Source: Spirochaetaceae bacterium
GTDB taxonomy: Bacteria; Spirochaetota; Spirochaetia; DSM-27196; SLST01
Assembly (NCBI GenBank): GCA_007129695.1
Contig: SKVA01000123.1
Location: forward strand, 1-14,468
Direction of reading: 5' to 3'
DNA length: 14,468 bases
The translations under genes and the position numbers were made by a program. The notes beneath the pieces are model-generated. The model did not search any database and was not told where the DNA came from. It saw only the letters and a program-made list of their open reading frames with translations. Below, piece by piece: positions 1-5,952 of the stretch (positions are counted from its first letter, which is position 1; every line of letters begins with the position of its first letter).

Positions 1-2
1 AC

Positions 3-1184
3 GCGAACATCGATCGCGTCACACCGACCGGCGCGCCGGAGTCGCCGGAGAATCCGCTCGACCGCTGGATCCGCAGCGAAGCCGAGCATCTGGTCGAGGA
101 GGTCACGACGCAGTTTGAAGGCTACGACCTGCAGCGCGCGATCGACCCGATCGTCAACTTCATCGATCTGCTGAACAACTGGTACATTCGCCGCAGCCGC
201 CGTCGCTTCTGGCGCAGCGAGAACGACGCCGACAAGCACGAGGCGTACGGAACGCTCTACAGCGTGCTGATGACGCTCGTGAAGGTGGCCGCGCCGATCA
301 TCCCGTTCATGACCGACGAGATCTATCGCAACCTCACGGGCCAGACCGACGGCGGGTCGTACCGATCGGCGGGGGGAGCCGACGTTCCGATCAGCGTCCA
401 TCTGTGCGACTATCCGGTCGCCGACCGTTCGCGGCGCGACTTCGACCTCGAGCAGAAGATGGCGGTCACGAAGCACGCGGTCAGCATGGGGCGCGCGATC
501 CGCAGCATGCACAACCTGAAGATCCGCCAGCCTCTGAAGGCGATCCATCTGGTCACGCGCGACGCGACCGAGCGGCGCATTCTGATCGAAATGGAAGACT
601 TCATCCGCGACGAGCTCAACGTGAAGGAGGTCGTGTTCCGTGAGAACGAGGAAGAGCTCGTTGAGTACGCGGCGAAGGCGAACTTCCGCAAGCTCGGGCG
701 CGAACTGGGCTCGGCGATGCGCGAGGCGGCCGCGAAGATCGAAGAGCTCTCCGCGGCGGAGATCCAGGGACTGATCGAAGGCACGACGCTCAGCATCGAC
801 ATCGCCGGCCGGACGCTCGACCTGTCGGCCGACGACGTGATCGTGCAGCGCATAGAGAAGGAGAACCTGAAGGTGCTCAACGAGGGCTCGCTGACCGTAG
901 CGCTCGACCCGGAGATAACCGAGGACCTCAGGCACGAAGGCTACGTTCGCGACCTGATCCGGCACGTCCAGAACGTTCGCAAGGAGTCCGGACTCGACGT
1001 GACCGACCGGATTCGGCTCATCCTCTCGGGCTCGGACGAGGTCCGCGCGGCGGTCGACGCGAACGAGGAGTACCTGATGGGCGAGACGCTGTCGGTATCG
1101 CTCGACTGGTCGGATGACGCGAGCGGGACCGACGTCGCGGTCGGTGAGGGACGATGCAGCATCGCCGTCGCGAAGGCCGACTGA
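3..1184 (+). CDS. ileS: Isoleucyl-tRNA synthetase, C-terminal part (5' end outside window)
   Basis: This is the C-terminal 393 residues of a class I aminoacyl-tRNA synthetase that charges tRNA-Ile in the cytoplasm. The frame is open from base 3, and family members usually exceed 1,000 residues, so the HIGH and KMSKS catalytic motifs lie upstream. What is visible is the anticodon-binding helical domain, with the IleS hallmark NNWYIRRSRRRFW at visible residues 58-70 and the AAPIIPFMTDEIYRNL helix just after it. The rest resembles the C-terminal extension (DUF5915-like; ANFRKLGRELGSAM) of eukaryote-like, type 2 IleRS. There is no C-terminal CxxC zinc finger as in type 1 bacterial IleRS. A Gly/Ser-rich insertion (about visible residues 115-127) precedes the conserved SVHLCDYP stretch. 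The gene's 3' end overlaps the next gene's start. Family identity is secure; the type 2 assignment is good but rests on the C-terminal part only. Confidence 0.96.
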   Translation, partial: ANIDRVTPTGAPESPENPLDRWIRSEAEHLVEEVTTQFEGYDLQRAIDPIVNFIDLLNNWYIRRSRRRFWRSENDADKHEAYGTLYSVLMTLVKVAAPIIPFMTDEIYRNLTGQTDGGSYRSAGGADVPISVHLCDYPVADRSRRDFDLEQKMAVTKHAVSMGRAIRSMHNLKIRQPLKAIHLVTRDATERRILIEMEDFIRDELNVKEVVFRENEEELVEYAAKANFRKLGRELGSAMREAAAKIEELSAAEIQGLIEGTTLSIDIAGRTLDLSADDVIVQRIEKENLKVLNEGSLTVALDPEITEDLRHEGYVRDLIRHVQNVRKESGLDVTDRIRLILSGSDEVRAAVDANEEYLMGETLSVSLDWSDDASGTDVAVGEGRCSIAVAKAD

Positions 1185-2185
1185 CGCGCGGAGCGGCCGC
1201 GGCGCTGGTGACCGCGTTGTTTGCCACCGCGTGCGCGACGCCTCCCGACCGCGCGGTCCGGCCCCTGGAATCGCGCCTTCTTGCGGGGTACCCCGCGTAC
1301 TTCTCCGCCGATGTCGCGGGCAACCGTGAGCTCCTTGCGTACGTGCTCGACGCGCTTGAGATCGAGCAGGATCGGCTGCTCGGCCGGACCGACCGCATCG
1401 CCGGCGGACTGCGCTTCGAGATTGGTGGCCCGCCGACCGCGTTTGCGATCGCGTCGGGCTCCTTCCCCCGCAGCGGGGCGCAGTTGGGTCTGACGCTCGA
1501 CCGGAGCGTCGCGCGACAGACAGCGACGATCGAAGGGGTGCGCAGGGTCTACTTTGTCGAGCGGACCGACTCCGACGGTCATGGCGCCGGCGCCGCGAAC
1601 CCGCTGCAGATTGCGCTCCCCGAAAGCGGGATCGTCTACGTCGCGATCGGGGCGGCCTCAGACGGTGCCGCTCGCGCGCCGCTCGTTGAAACGATGCTCG
1701 CCGACAGATCGCCCGCCGAGCTGTCGATCGCCCCCGACGTGTTCGAGCGGCTCACCGCGGTCGGGTCTCCCGGTCGACCGCTTGCGACAATCGTGCTGAC
1801 CGACCCGGGGGCGGGTTTCCTGTCCGCGCTCGGCGTCTCCGCGCCGTTGCTGCCGATCACGACCGTCGCGCTGTCTGTTGCCGGCGCGATGGGTGCCGAT
1901 CGCCGGGTGGCCGGGTCCGAGCCGGAGCCGCTGGTACTGTCGGGCGATCTGGTATTTGGTAACGAGCGCGACGCGGCGCTGTTTGCACGGGTCGGTCGCG
2001 TGTTCGTCGTGCTGCTCGTGCGCGCGCTCGGGCTCGACGCGGCGAGCGCGCAGGCGCAGACGCGCATCGCAGTGAGCGGGACGCGCGTCGAGTTTACCGA
2101 GATCCCGATGACACCGGAAGAGCTGGTCGCGGTGATCCGGACGCTCGCGCGCCCCGGGCGGCCGGTACGCGCCGATGGGAGGTAG
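1154..2185 (+). CDS. Putative lipoprotein of unknown function
   Basis: I do not recognise this 343-residue protein. The N-terminus has an Arg-rich n-region, a short hydrophobic Ala/Leu/Val segment (residues 13-26) and Cys27 in the context LFATAC-ATPP. This fits a lipoprotein signal peptide with a relaxed -3 position (Ala), as accepted in spirochaetes. The mature part has no obvious catalytic motif. It alternates hydrophobic beta-like strands with Gly/Ala/Asp loops, for example FEIGGPPTAFAIASGSFP (about 91-108) and PLVLSGDLVFGNERDAALFA. These two regions look loosely alike and may be two copies of one fold. The ATG lies 31 nt inside ileS; GAGGG at 1146-1150 is a close Shine-Dalgarno sequence, only 3 nt away. 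The stop is 3 nt before hisH, so this is an operon member. A surface or periplasmic role is inferred from the signal alone. Confidence 0.82.
   Translation: MQHRRREGRLTRGAAAALVTALFATACATPPDRAVRPLESRLLAGYPAYFSADVAGNRELLAYVLDALEIEQDRLLGRTDRIAGGLRFEIGGPPTAFAIASGSFPRSGAQLGLTLDRSVARQTATIEGVRRVYFVERTDSDGHGAGAANPLQIALPESGIVYVAIGAASDGAARAPLVETMLADRSPAELSIAPDVFERLTAVGSPGRPLATIVLTDPGAGFLSALGVSAPLLPITTVALSVAGAMGADRRVAGSEPEPLVLSGDLVFGNERDAALFARVGRVFVVLLVRALGLDAASAQAQTRIAVSGTRVEFTEIPMTPEELVAVIRTLARPGRPVRADGR
2177..2182 (+). promoter_or_regulatory. Shine-Dalgarno sequence of hisH
   Basis: GGGAGG lies 6 nt before the hisH ATG and overlaps the last codons of the lipoprotein gene. It fixes the hisH start and contrasts with the SD-less starts of the promoter-proximal genes elsewhere in the window. 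Confidence 0.75.
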
Positions 2186-2188
2186 CAG

Positions 2189-2821
2189 ATGAGCACGATC
2201 GTCGTCGACTACGACGCCGGGAACCTGCGAAGCGTTGAGACCGCGCTCGGGCATCTGGGCGCCGATTTCACCGTGACCGACGACCCCGACGTCGTGCGCC
2301 GCGCGTCGCGGATCGTCTTTCCGGGCGTCGGAGACGGCGCGCACGCGATGCGCGTACTCGCGGATCGTGGCCTGGTCGACGCGATGCACGACGGGTTCCG
2401 CCGCGGTGTTCCGATCCTGGGCATCTGCGTCGGCTGTCAGATCGTGCTCGATCGCACGGAGGAGCACGATGCGGTCTGTCTTGGCTTGATCCCGGGGGTC
2501 GCGCGGCGCTTCATGTTCGAAGATCGCGCCGGCGGGTTGAATGACCGACGGCTGAAGATCCCGCACATGGGGTGGAATCAGGTAGCGGCTCGTCCCGGAC
2601 ACTGGTTGCTCGACGGCGTCGCCGACGGTTCGAGCTTCTACTTCGTGCACTCGTACTATCCCGATCCCGCATCCGGGGCCGATGCGATCGCCCACACCGA
2701 CTACGGGATCACGTTCGCGTCGGCGATCGAACGCGACAATCTGGTCGCGGTGCAGTTTCACCCGGAGAAGTCGGGTCCGGTCGGTCTGCGCGTGCTTGCC
2801 AATTTCCTGGAGAGGCGTTGA
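2189..2821 (+). CDS. hisH: Imidazole glycerol phosphate synthase, glutaminase subunit HisH
   Basis: HisH is a class I glutamine amidotransferase that hydrolyses glutamine and passes ammonia to HisF, which forms imidazole-glycerol phosphate and AICAR in histidine biosynthesis. At 210 residues it has the normal length. The N-terminal VDYDAGNLRSV is typical of HisH. The oxyanion-strand motif is PGVGDG (45-50), where PGVGAF or PGVGSF is more usual. The nucleophile is Cys80 in GICVGCQ (usual form GICLGMQ), and His191 and Glu193 in QFHPEKSG complete the triad. KIPHMGWN (123-130) is the conserved HisH signature facing the HisF interface. The gene follows the lipoprotein gene by 3 nt and its stop overlaps the hisF start by one base, which suits two subunits made in equal amounts. 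The triad is complete, so activity is expected. Confidence 0.95.
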   Translation: MSTIVVDYDAGNLRSVETALGHLGADFTVTDDPDVVRRASRIVFPGVGDGAHAMRVLADRGLVDAMHDGFRRGVPILGICVGCQIVLDRTEEHDAVCLGLIPGVARRFMFEDRAGGLNDRRLKIPHMGWNQVAARPGHWLLDGVADGSSFYFVHSYYPDPASGADAIAHTDYGITFASAIERDNLVAVQFHPEKSGPVGLRVLANFLERR

Positions 2822-3591
2822 TGCTGGAGAAACGGGTGATCGTCTGCCTTGATGTCCGCGATGGCAAGACGACGAAGGGCGTTAAGTTTGCCGGGAACGT
2901 CGATATCGGCGATCCGGTGGAGATGGCCGCCAGGTACTACGAGGATGGAGTCGACGAACTCGTGTTCTACGACATCACCGCGAGCGCGGAGGGTCGTGGG
3001 ATCATGATCGACGTCGTTCGCCGGGTCGCACAGCGTATTTTCATCCCGTTCTGCGTCGGCGGCGGCATCGGATCGGTCGACGACATGCGCGCGGTGCTCC
3101 TGGCCGGTGCGGAGAAGGTCAGCCTGAACAGCCAGGCCGTCCGCGATCCGTCGATCATCACCGACGGCGCGATGCGTTTCGGAAACCAGGCGATTGTTCT
3201 GGCCATGGACGCGCTCGCCGACCCGGCGATGCCGAGCGGCTACCGGGTCGTGATCAACGGCGGGCGCGTGCCGACCGAACTCGATGCGCTCGAATGGGCG
3301 CGCAAGGCGGTGGAGCTGGGGGCGGGGGAGATTGTCGTCAACTCGATCGACGCCGATGGGACGCGCGACGGGTACGAGCTCACCATCACGCGGCTCCTGG
3401 CCGACGGCGTCGGGGTCCCGGTAGTGGCGAGCGGCGGAGCCGGCGTGCCGCAGCACCTGGTCGATGTGTTCGATCACGGACACGCCGACGCGGCGTTGGT
3501 CGCGTCGATGGTTCACTACGGAGACTATTCGATCGAGTCGATCAAGAAACACGTCGCAGCGGCCGGAATACCCGTCCGGCGTAGCCTGTAG
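2821..3591 (+). CDS. hisF: Imidazole glycerol phosphate synthase, cyclase subunit HisF
   Basis: HisF is the TIM-barrel cyclase partner of HisH: it uses ammonia from HisH to convert PRFAR into imidazole-glycerol phosphate plus AICAR. The protein has 256 residues, the family norm. Catalytic Asp11 (VCLDV), Lys19 (TKGVKF) and Asp130 (VLAMDAL) sit at the standard positions. DELVFYDITAS (45-55), the phosphate-binding GGGI strand (80-83), GAGEIVVNSIDADGTRDGYE and VPVVASGGAG are all conserved. I chose the ATG whose A is shared with the hisH stop (TGATG) because GGAGAGG (2809-2815) lies just upstream and MLEKRVIVCLDV matches the family N-terminus. The longer open frame upstream only covers hisH. No other his biosynthesis gene is in the window; hisS is a tRNA synthetase about 8 kb away. 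Confidence 0.96.
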   Translation: MLEKRVIVCLDVRDGKTTKGVKFAGNVDIGDPVEMAARYYEDGVDELVFYDITASAEGRGIMIDVVRRVAQRIFIPFCVGGGIGSVDDMRAVLLAGAEKVSLNSQAVRDPSIITDGAMRFGNQAIVLAMDALADPAMPSGYRVVINGGRVPTELDALEWARKAVELGAGEIVVNSIDADGTRDGYELTITRLLADGVGVPVVASGGAGVPQHLVDVFDHGHADAALVASMVHYGDYSIESIKKHVAAAGIPVRRSL

Positions 3592-3604
3592 GTCGATCGA
3601 ACCG

Positions 3605-3610
3605 TATATT
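3605..3610 (+). promoter_or_regulatory. Possible -10 element for the fmdB-type gene
   Basis: TATATT stands out in the 41-nt gap after hisF. A start point about 6-7 nt downstream would give a leader of roughly 16-17 nt that still carries AGGAGA (3621-3626) before the ATG at 3633. I see no good -35 hexamer at 16-18 nt, so read-through from hisF may be the main source of transcripts. Confidence 0.3.
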
Positions 3611-3632
3611 ACCGGGGAGCAGGAGAACAGGA

Positions 3633-3971
3633 ATGCCCACGTACGATTACGAATGCACGAAATGCAGCCACACGTTCGACGCATTTCAGTCTATGTCGGA
3701 CGAGCCTCTCCGAAAGTGCCCGAGCTGCGGGCGAAACACGCTTCGCCGGCTGATCGGCGGCGGCCTTGGCGTCATCTTCAAGGGCAGCGGCTTCTACGTG
3801 ACCGACAGCAAGTCGGCCGGGTCGGGTAAGGCGGCAAAGAAGGCGAGCGACGGCACCACCGCCGATACGCCCGCGAAGACGAGCACCGACACTCCGGCCG
3901 CGAGCACGACCTCGTCTGAAACGTCGTCGACCAAGTCGACGAAGACCGAACCGTCGAACGTTGCTGGATAA
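3633..3971 (+). CDS. FmdB-family zinc-ribbon protein
   Basis: This small protein of 112 residues has the N-terminal zinc-ribbon domain of the FmdB/CxxC_CXXC_SSSS family. MPTYDYECTKC starts it, with CxxC pairs at Cys8/Cys11 and Cys29/Cys32 that should bind one zinc ion. The conserved LRRLIGGG-GVIFKGSGFYVTD stretch (37-58) follows. The molecular role of the family is not settled; it was named after a putative regulator of formamidase genes. Residues about 60-112 form a low-complexity tail of Ser, Thr, Lys, Ala and Asp that is probably disordered. AGGAGA 6 nt before the ATG supports the start. It is the last gene of the ileS-lipoprotein-hisH-hisF series, or has a weak promoter of its own. There is no signal peptide, so it is likely cytoplasmic. 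Confidence 0.9.
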   Translation: MPTYDYECTKCSHTFDAFQSMSDEPLRKCPSCGRNTLRRLIGGGLGVIFKGSGFYVTDSKSAGSGKAAKKASDGTTADTPAKTSTDTPAASTTSSETSSTKSTKTEPSNVAG

Positions 3972-3989
3972 GTCGCTATATAGTATATT
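3961..3989 (+). promoter_or_regulatory. Putative arsR promoter in AT-rich patch
   Basis: TTGCTG (3961-3966), a 17-nt spacer and TATATT (3984-3989) form a plausible sigma-70-type promoter overlapping the end of the FmdB-type gene. The stretch 3972-4008 is about 30% GC in a very GC-rich window. It includes an 8-bp palindrome (CTATATAG, 3976-3983) and AGTAT repeated at 3982 and 3998, which could form part of an operator for autoregulation. The expected start point is about 5 nt before the ATG at 4001, or at an in-frame TTG at 3995. Confidence 0.55.
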
Positions 3990-4000
3990 CTCTATTGAGT

Positions 4001-4330
4001 ATGACTATCGACGCAATGGATCGCCCGGTCGCCGCAGATCCGGACGAACAGAAGACACACGAACGTATAGAGGCGTACGCGACCAAGCTCAAGGTCCTGG
4101 GCCATCCGGTCCGGCTGAAGCTCCTGTGCATGATCGCGCGTCAGGAGGATCCGTGCGTTTCCGAGCTTTGGGTCTGCCTGAAGCAGCCGCAGCCGGTCGT
4201 GTCGCAGCATCTGGCGGTGCTCAAGGACCGGAACATCGTCAAGAGCGAGGTTCAGGGCAACCGCAGGATCTACTCGATAGTCGACCCGTTCGTGCGCGAC
4301 CTGGTCGCCAGGATCGATTGCCAGGCGTAG
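4001..4330 (+). CDS. ArsR/SmtB-type winged-helix transcriptional repressor
   Basis: A 109-residue winged helix-turn-helix regulator. The core reads KVLGHPVRLKLL (residues 31-42), then the helix-turn-helix with recognition helix VVSQHLAVLKD (66-76), then the wing EVQGNRRIYSI. Such proteins usually sit as dimers on their own promoter and leave on metal binding or another signal. Cysteines are at 43, 52, 59 and 106. The ELCVCEL metal site of classical ArsR is here ELWVCL, so only one of the two alpha-3 cysteines is kept; Cys52 and Cys59 could still form a thiol site. No metal pump or arsenate reductase is adjacent, so the signal is unknown. ATG 4001 was chosen; an in-frame TTG at 3995 would add two residues. 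No good Shine-Dalgarno sequence is present at either. Confidence 0.88.
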   Translation: MTIDAMDRPVAADPDEQKTHERIEAYATKLKVLGHPVRLKLLCMIARQEDPCVSELWVCLKQPQPVVSQHLAVLKDRNIVKSEVQGNRRIYSIVDPFVRDLVARIDCQA

Positions 4331-4341
4331 ATCGGGCCGCA

Positions 4342-4372
4342 GCCGGACCGGCGGATAGGCCGGTCTGCCGGC
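4342..4372. terminator. Bidirectional GC-rich hairpin between convergent genes
   Basis: GCCGG (4342-4346) pairs with CCGGC (4368-4372), and ACCGG plus one further C (4347-4352) pairs with GCCGGT (4359-4364). This gives an 11-bp stem with a 3-nt bulge (4365-4367) and a 6-nt loop. It fills the 42-nt gap between the convergent arsR and SLBB stop codons. There is no U-tract on either side, so it is not a textbook intrinsic terminator, but the position suits a two-way transcript end or 3' stabiliser. Confidence 0.6.
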
Positions 4373-5863
4373 TCAGAACAGCGCCATGAACGCCAGGACC
4401 GTCGTGATGACCCCCATGACGCCCGTGACCCATCCGGTGACCGTGAATACGCGACTGAACACGAAGGATCCCTGAGCGATCAGGTTGCGGCCGACGTAGA
4501 TCGTCGCGCCGATCGGCACCGGCGTGTCGAGCGATACGCGCGTACGGTTCCCGTCGGGCTCGGCAAAGTAGAGCCGATTCGGGTTTCCGGTCGCCTCTGA
4601 GACGCCGCCGGCGAGCTCAAGGTAGTCGCGCACGACGTATCCGGACGTGAACGCGAACGCCCCCGGGTTGCCAACCTCGCCACCGACAGCGACGACCAGC
4701 CGCTTCATCGGCACGACCAGCCGGTCACCAGGCCGTAGCGATATGTCGCGATCCCACTGCCGTCGCTCCCACAGCTCTCCCAGATCGGGGATCGGCTCAC
4801 GCCGACCGTCTTCAGCCCGGATCAGGAAGCTGCGCTCGGGCTGCGCGAAGTTCGTCGGTCCGCCGAACTGCTCGAGGACGCGCAGCACCGTGATGCCCGG
4901 TGTGAACGGTACCTCGATCAGCATCGGCTCCATCGGGATCGCCCGCGGCGTACCGTCGGTCGCGGGGGCCCTGTGCACCGCGCCTTCGATCAGCACCGTG
5001 TCGGCGGTGGTCGTCGACGCGGGGATCACGATGATGTCACCGTTCTGCACGGCGATCGCCGCAGGGTCCTCACCCGAACGATCCAGGATCGTATAGCGGT
5101 TCGCCTCGTCGATCCGGCGCACGGTCAGCCGGTCGAACTCGGCGGTCGGAAGCAGCCCTCCCGCAAGCGCGATGATGTCGCCGATCGTCTCCGACCCGAC
5201 CGTCTCGTAGCTGCGCGGATGAACGACCGCGCCGCGAATTTCGACGCCGGTCGTCGCAATCGGCACGAAGATCCGGTCGCCCGGGCGGATCGACGGGTTC
5301 TGCCGCTCATCGCCGTTCATCAGATAGCTCACCAGGTCGAACCGCATCACCTGATCGCCGCGGTGGAGTTCGACTCTGCGACTCGATCCCGCTCCGGTGA
5401 TGCCGCCCGCGACCGCGGTCGCGTCGACAAGTCGCGTGAGCGACGTCAGCGTGTGGAAGCCGGGTCGCGCAACGCTGCCCCAGATGAACACGTCGTAGAC
5501 CGACGGTGCGGTGAGCGTGAGACTCACGAAGGAGGCCAGCAGGCGCTCGCGCACCCTGCGGGTCACCGTCTGCTGCAGCTCCAGATACGTCAAGCCCGAC
5601 GCGTCGACCGTACCGATGTAGGGAACCTCGAGCACATAGTCGGAGCGCAGAATCAGCGAAATCGATTCGCTCTCCTGCGTCCGACCGACAGCCGGGTTGA
5701 TGCCGAAACTGATCACGAGCGTATAGACGTCACCCGGTGTAGGCCGATAGTCGTCCTGATGGATGATACGCCGTGAGACTTCACTCTGAGCGAAGAGCGG
5801 TGTCACAGCCAGCACAAGGAGAATCGTGGCCGCGACGAGCCACCGGAACCGGAGCGTGTTCAT
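4373..5863 (-). CDS. Polysaccharide export protein with SLBB domains (Wza-like)
   Basis: A 496-residue exported protein of the outer-membrane polysaccharide export family, which forms the channel for capsule or exopolysaccharide release. A cleavable signal peptide (residues 1-25, ending LFAQS) has no lipobox Cys, unlike E. coli Wza. Next comes the poly-export domain (about 40-120; PTPGDVYTLVISFG, YIGTVDASGLTYLEL). About four SLBB repeats follow, at 124-200, 207-282, 289-385 and 389-460, each with a G-V/A-x-x-P-G or GAV start and an RPGDRIFVP-like end. Residues 472-494 form a strongly hydrophobic C-terminal helix, which could cross the outer membrane as the Wza C-terminal helix does, although Wza's is more amphipathic. 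No tyrosine kinase, Wzx/Wzy or glycosyltransferase gene is nearby, so this is an orphan. There is no Shine-Dalgarno sequence; a promoter abuts the start. Confidence 0.9.
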   Translation of the reverse strand: MNTLRFRWLVAATILLVLAVTPLFAQSEVSRRIIHQDDYRPTPGDVYTLVISFGINPAVGRTQESESISLILRSDYVLEVPYIGTVDASGLTYLELQQTVTRRVRERLLASFVSLTLTAPSVYDVFIWGSVARPGFHTLTSLTRLVDATAVAGGITGAGSSRRVELHRGDQVMRFDLVSYLMNGDERQNPSIRPGDRIFVPIATTGVEIRGAVVHPRSYETVGSETIGDIIALAGGLLPTAEFDRLTVRRIDEANRYTILDRSGEDPAAIAVQNGDIIVIPASTTTADTVLIEGAVHRAPATDGTPRAIPMEPMLIEVPFTPGITVLRVLEQFGGPTNFAQPERSFLIRAEDGRREPIPDLGELWERRQWDRDISLRPGDRLVVPMKRLVVAVGGEVGNPGAFAFTSGYVVRDYLELAGGVSEATGNPNRLYFAEPDGNRTRVSLDTPVPIGATIYVGRNLIAQGSFVFSRVFTVTGWVTGVMGVITTVLAFMALF

Positions 5864-5870
5864 GCCCAGT

Positions 5871-5900
5871 ACTCTACCAGCGCGACGCTCCGCCGGTCAA
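5871..5900 (-). promoter_or_regulatory. Promoter of the SLBB gene abutting its start codon
   Basis: Read on the minus strand: TTGACC (5900-5895, five of six matches to the -35 consensus), an 18-nt spacer, then an extended -10, TG-G-TAGAGT (5879-5871). The -10 ends 7 nt before the ATG, so the start point should fall at or next to the A of the start codon. No Shine-Dalgarno sequence can fit. Confidence 0.65.
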
Positions 5901-5918
5901 TCTCGCTGCACCCCGCCC

Positions 5919-5947
5919 GAGACACCGGGGTGGTCCGATGCTATAGT
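5919..5947 (+). promoter_or_regulatory. Promoter of aroB abutting its start codon
   Basis: GAGACA (5919-5924, matching the -35 consensus in the last four bases), a 17-nt spacer and an extended -10, TG-C-TATAGT (5939-5947). Only 5 nt separate the -10 from the ATG, so transcription should start at about the A of the start codon, giving a leaderless mRNA. It lies back to back with the SLBB promoter, 18 nt between the two -35 boxes. Confidence 0.7.
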
Positions 5948-5952
5948 CCGGT

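Noticed and set aside
1658..2761. Long minus-strand open frame of 367 codons opposite the lipoprotein gene and hisH
   Set aside because: It covers two well-supported genes on the other strand, its product is Arg/Asp/His-rich without family motifs, and long antisense frames are expected in high-GC DNA.
3979..3984. TATAGT as an alternative -10 for arsR
   Set aside because: The nearest -35-like TTGCTG would be only 12 nt away; TATATT five bases further gives a 17-nt spacer.
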